Assembly: GCF_001913155.1 (NCBI RefSeq)
Contig: NZ_CP018760.1
Coordinates: 3,472,001 to 3,536,000 of the forward strand
Direction: 5' to 3'
DNA length: 64,000 bases
Source of the DNA: Maribacter hydrothermalis
Lineage (GTDB): Bacteria > Bacteroidota > Bacteroidia > Flavobacteriales > Flavobacteriaceae
Position 1 is the stretch's first letter. Each line of letters opens with the position of its first letter. Below are positions 61,185 through 64,000 of this stretch, in pieces. The translations under genes and the position numbers were made by a program. The notes under the pieces are model-generated. The model ran no database searches and was not told the origin of the DNA. It saw only the letters and a list, made by a program, of their open reading frames with translations.

Positions 61185-62444
61185 ATGAAAGACTTATTTG
61201 ATAGAATTTTAGCGAATAAAGGCCCTTTAGGTAAATGGGCTTCACAAGCAGAGGGGTACTTTGTGTTCCCTAAATTGGAAGGTCCTATTTCTAATAGAAT
61301 GAAATTTCAAGGGAAAGATGTTATCACCTGGAGTATCAATGACTATTTAGGCTTAGCAAATCTTCCTGAAATTAAAAAGGTGGATGGTGATGCAGCTGCT
61401 GAATATGGAGCGGCATACCCTATGGGAGCTAGAATGATGAGTGGGCATACTGATTTTCATGAACAGTTAGAGAAAGAATGTGCGGCTTTTGTTGAAAAAG
61501 AAGCAGCTTATTTGTTGAATTTTGGATATCAAGGTTTTATGTCTGTTATAGATGCCCTTGTTACTAAAGATGATATTATCGTTTATGATGTAGATTGTCA
61601 CGCTTGTATTATTGATGGTGTACGTTTACATATGGGCAAACGTTTTACGTTTGTACATAATAATCCTGAGAGTCTTGAAAAGAACTTAGAGCGTGCTACT
61701 AAAATGGCAGAACAGACAGGCGGAGGTATATTAGTTATCTCTGAAGGTGTTTTTGGAATGAGGGGTGAGCAAGGTATATTAAAGGAAATTGTTGCGCTAA
61801 AAGAAAAATTCAACTTCCGTTTATTAGTGGATGATGCTCACGGATTTGGAACTTTAGGAAAAACAGGAGCTGGCGCTGGGCAAGAGCAAGGTGTTCAGGA
61901 CGGGATTGATGTTTACTTAGCTACTTTTGCTAAATCAATGGCTAGTATTGGTGCATTCGTTGCTGCTGAACAAGGTATTATCGATTATTTAAAATATAAC
62001 TTACGTTCACAAATGTTCGCTAAATCATTACCAATGGTATATGTAAAGGGAGCATTAAAACGTTTAGATATGTTACGTACGCAACCAGAGCTTAAAGCTA
62101 AACTTTGGGAGAATGTAAACGCGTTACAAAACGGATTAAAAGAAAAAGGTTTTGATATTGGAACAACTACTAGTTGTGTAACTCCAGTTTATCTTAATGG
62201 TAGCATCCCAGAGGCAATGGCATTAGTAAAAGATTTACGTGAAAATCACGGTATATTCTGTTCTATTGTTGTATATCCTGTAATACCTAAGGGGCTTATC
62301 CTTCTACGTTTAATACCAACTGCTACACACACGTTGCAAGATGTCGAGGAAACATTGGCGGCATTCTCAGCTATTAGAGAGCGCTTGCAGAATGGTACTT
62401 ATAAAAGATTATCAGCTGCAGTTGCAGCCGCAATGGGAGAATAA
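61185..62444 (+). CDS. Alpha-oxoamine synthase-family PLP enzyme, probable cysteate acyltransferase (capnine synthesis)
   Basis: The 419-residue fold-type I PLP enzyme is related to 2-amino-3-ketobutyrate CoA ligase and serine palmitoyltransferase. Conserved sites are NDYLGLANLP, HACIIDG with His139, LLVDDAHGFGTLG at 214-226 and the PLP lysine Lys250 in ATFAKSMASIG. The family includes the known CapB/SulA enzymes that join cysteate with a fatty acyl thioester to give a keto-capnine, the base of sulfonolipids that flavobacteria use in their outer membrane and for gliding. The PLP-dependent cysteine-synthase-like gene directly upstream supports that assignment. Codon use is that of a highly expressed gene. 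Glycine C-acetyltransferase is the less likely alternative. Confidence 0.82.
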   Translation: MKDLFDRILANKGPLGKWASQAEGYFVFPKLEGPISNRMKFQGKDVITWSINDYLGLANLPEIKKVDGDAAAEYGAAYPMGARMMSGHTDFHEQLEKECAAFVEKEAAYLLNFGYQGFMSVIDALVTKDDIIVYDVDCHACIIDGVRLHMGKRFTFVHNNPESLEKNLERATKMAEQTGGGILVISEGVFGMRGEQGILKEIVALKEKFNFRLLVDDAHGFGTLGKTGAGAGQEQGVQDGIDVYLATFAKSMASIGAFVAAEQGIIDYLKYNLRSQMFAKSLPMVYVKGALKRLDMLRTQPELKAKLWENVNALQNGLKEKGFDIGTTTSCVTPVYLNGSIPEAMALVKDLRENHGIFCSIVVYPVIPKGLILLRLIPTATHTLQDVEETLAAFSAIRERLQNGTYKRLSAAVAAAMGE

Positions 62445-62467
62445 TCTCTTATTTAATACTATTAAAA

Positions 62468-62499
62468 AAAGCCCGAAATCATAATTGACTTTGGGCTTT
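62468..62499. terminator. Terminator between the acyltransferase and the convergent GNAT-like gene
   Basis: AAAGCCCGAAATC at 62468-62480 pairs with GACTTTGGGCTTT at 62487-62499 (11 of 13 pairs plus one possible G-T). It can serve both strands. Confidence 0.75.
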
Positions 62500-62515
62500 A
62501 TAGTTTTGCTAATAT

Positions 62516-63634
62516 TTAAAGCGATTTTCTATACGTTCTTCTTCGCTTATAAACAACGGGGTCAAAATGCTTCCACATTTGTTTAATGGCTAAGTTCTCT
62601 TCTAATTCTGGAGTTCTATAACACATATCTATTCCTTTTTCATTGAACGTTTTATAATATTCATTGAAAATTACAGCGGTAACACCCTTGTTTTGATAAT
62701 CTGGGTGTATGCCTATTAAATAGAAAATAACATCTTTACTATTTTTCTTAGCATTTAACAGATGGAATAAACCGAATGGAAACAGCTTTCCTTTTGCTTT
62801 TTGTAAAGCTTCGGAGAATGATGGCATCACTATGGCAAAAGCGATTAGTTTATCTTCCTTGTCCTTTATGAACTTAATGTACTCAGGGTTGATGAAGCTA
62901 ATATATTTTTTCTTGAAATAAGCTTTCTGTATTTCTGTGATAGGTACAAAAGATGATAGGCTAGCATACGTTTCATTAAAAAGGTCAAACATTTCATCCG
63001 CCAAAGGCATAACTTCTTTTGTCTTTGTGAAGTTTACCTCTTTTAAACCGTAACGTCTTTTTACTAGATCATTCAATTTTGTAAAAAGAGCAGGATCTGC
63101 ATTTTTGGCAGGAAATTTATTTTCCATATATTCCTTTTCCTTTACAAAACCTAAATTTTCATAATGGTTTTTGTAATAAGGATGGTTGTACCAAGTAATC
63201 ATTGTCCCAATATGGTCAAAACCCTCCACTAAAACACCTACTTTGTCTAGGTTAGAAAAACCAACAGGGCCTTCCATATATTCTAAGTTGTTTTCATTAC
63301 CTATTTCAGCGACTTTCTCTAAAAGGGCTTTTGAGACTGCTGGATCATCAATAAAATCGAACCAGCCAAAACGCATTTTTTTAACATGCTGCTCATTTAT
63401 TTCAAGATGATTGATGACTGCGGCTACACGCCCTACAATTTTCTCTCCATCCATAGCAAGAAAAAACCATGCTTCGGCATCCTTAAAAACCGGATTTTTA
63501 TCCTTGTCAAAACTTTCCAGTTCATCATTAATAATGGGGGGCACCCAATATTTATTGTTTTTGTAAAGTGAGAAAGGAAATGTTACAAAGCGTTTTAAGT
63601 CTTGCTTTGTTTTAGCTTCATGTAGTGTAATCAT
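62516..63634 (-). CDS. GNAT-superfamily acyltransferase-like protein of about 370 residues
   Basis: The 372-residue protein carries two weak GNAT-like halves: an N-terminal one (FPFSLYKNNKYWVPPIINDE, VGRVAAVINHLEINE, GFFDFIDDP-like region and GPVGFSNLD) and a C-terminal one (LIAFAIVMPSFSEALQKAKG, IGIHPDYQNKGVTAVIFNEYY, with the acetyl-CoA-type loop QNKGV). Members are widespread in Bacteroidetes and their substrate is not known. It converges on the capnine-type acyltransferase gene, so a role in N-acylating the sulfonolipid base is a reasonable hypothesis, but sequence alone does not show it. Confidence 0.75.
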   Translation of the reverse strand: MITLHEAKTKQDLKRFVTFPFSLYKNNKYWVPPIINDELESFDKDKNPVFKDAEAWFFLAMDGEKIVGRVAAVINHLEINEQHVKKMRFGWFDFIDDPAVSKALLEKVAEIGNENNLEYMEGPVGFSNLDKVGVLVEGFDHIGTMITWYNHPYYKNHYENLGFVKEKEYMENKFPAKNADPALFTKLNDLVKRRYGLKEVNFTKTKEVMPLADEMFDLFNETYASLSSFVPITEIQKAYFKKKYISFINPEYIKFIKDKEDKLIAFAIVMPSFSEALQKAKGKLFPFGLFHLLNAKKNSKDVIFYLIGIHPDYQNKGVTAVIFNEYYKTFNEKGIDMCYRTPELEENLAIKQMWKHFDPVVYKRRRTYRKSL

Positions 63635-63721
63635 TGAACTTCTTTAGAAGTATCAATATTAGGGATATTAATCAACAAAGTAAAGTTGAAGGATATGAAA
63701 ATTATGTAATTAAGATAAGTA

Positions 63722-64000
63722 TTAGAAATCTATCTCGCTACTATCTTTCTTTTTCTTCTTTTCGGCCTTTTTTAATTTTTTTAATTGTTTTTTTGAAGGA
63801 CCTAAATCAATATCTTCAGCGCCACTTCCTTTATTTTTCCTCTTTTTATCTATCTTCATGGCATCTTTGTCAATTGCGCCGCCATTTTGGTCTGCTTCCT
63901 GATCCTCAATTGGCTTTAGACTATCTTTATGGAAATCCATTCTATAAGATCCTCCAATGCCAAAAAAAATGCGCGATGGCGTATTTTTTAAACTTGCACC
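63722..64000 (-). CDS. C-terminal part of an outer-membrane-like protein with Lys-rich tail; 5' end outside window
   Basis: The frame is open from the window edge (64000) to the stop at 63722. The first visible residues, NTPSRIFFGIGGSYRMDF, look like the last strands of a beta-barrel. They are followed by an acidic/polar stretch (HKDSLKPIEDQEADQNGG) and a tail very rich in lysine (KKQLKKLKKAEKKKKKDSSEIDF). A methionine at 63940 is internal. The family is not recognised. A charged, lysine-rich tail after a barrel would be on the periplasmic side, or the domain may not be a barrel at all. Confidence 0.65.
   Translation of the reverse strand, partial: GASLKNTPSRIFFGIGGSYRMDFHKDSLKPIEDQEADQNGGAIDKDAMKIDKKRKNKGSGAEDIDLGPSKKQLKKLKKAEKKKKKDSSEIDF

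Noticed and set aside
1..64000. tRNA, rRNA, CRISPR arrays, prophage or insertion sequences
   Set aside because: The gaps were read for cloverleaf-like arms, regularly spaced repeats, and integrase or transposase motifs; none were found. Only the small hairpin repeats are present.

Overview
The window is AT-rich chromosomal DNA of a marine-type member of the Flavobacteriaceae (Bacteroidota). Support comes from TAnnTTTG promoter boxes in front of many genes, almost no Shine-Dalgarno sequences at start codons, a dispersed menaquinone cluster, the small CAL67264-type membrane protein in front of ettA, a TonB/CarboxypepD outer-membrane receptor, and a cysteate/capnine-type sulfonolipid gene pair. 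No integrase, transposase, CRISPR array, rRNA or tRNA was seen.

Layout. 1-8761 holds housekeeping genes: the 3' part of nrdA, mnmE, two small envelope genes, dnaN, a SAM hydrolase (DUF62), phoH and purC. 8764-15000 holds a DEDDh exonuclease with a cNMP/CBS/DUF294 protein, sdaA and dnaK. The 3' end of dnaK is duplicated behind a short repeat. 16217-30310 is the menaquinone region: a hotdog thioesterase (candidate MenI), menF, menD, menA, menC and menE. Between them lie DUF2853, a CvfB-like S1 protein, a SPOR-like membrane protein, a LytTR regulator with a TPR histidine kinase, an SDR and a CPBP protease. menB and a clear menH are not in the window. 30404-38449 is an envelope block: a VWA protein with an N-terminal CarboxypepD/plug fusion, an M24 peptidase, and two tandem paralogues that join CarboxypepD, a TonB-plug-like domain, TPRs and a DUF2135-like domain without a beta-barrel.

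38446-47415 carries an acyl-CoA carboxylase beta subunit, a Gfo/Idh oxidoreductase, the CAL67264 protein with ettA, an MBL-fold lipoprotein, a GNAT enzyme, a coiled-coil membrane protein, fumC and an unlisted 57-residue membrane protein. 47476-52055 (minus) carries an outer-membrane receptor with a Gly/Tyr-rich partner, an ArsC-like protein and prfB. prfB has an intact programmed +1 frameshift site, so the gene starts at 52055. Two gaps, 52141-52931 and 56990-57412, hold decayed minus-strand genes. Between and after them lie a metzincin-type protease, threonine aldolase, a DUF1508 protein, YbaB and an S9 peptidase. 60026-63634 holds the sulfonolipid pair and a convergent GNAT-like gene. The window ends inside a minus-strand gene with a lysine-rich tail.

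Three further signals stand out. TAnnTTTG boxes lie 12-13 bases before several ATGs, which implies leaderless mRNAs. Repeated hairpins with a CTTG loop occur near dnaN and fumC. A 21-bp-spaced direct repeat between the LytTR regulator and its kinase fits the geometry of a LytTR operator.
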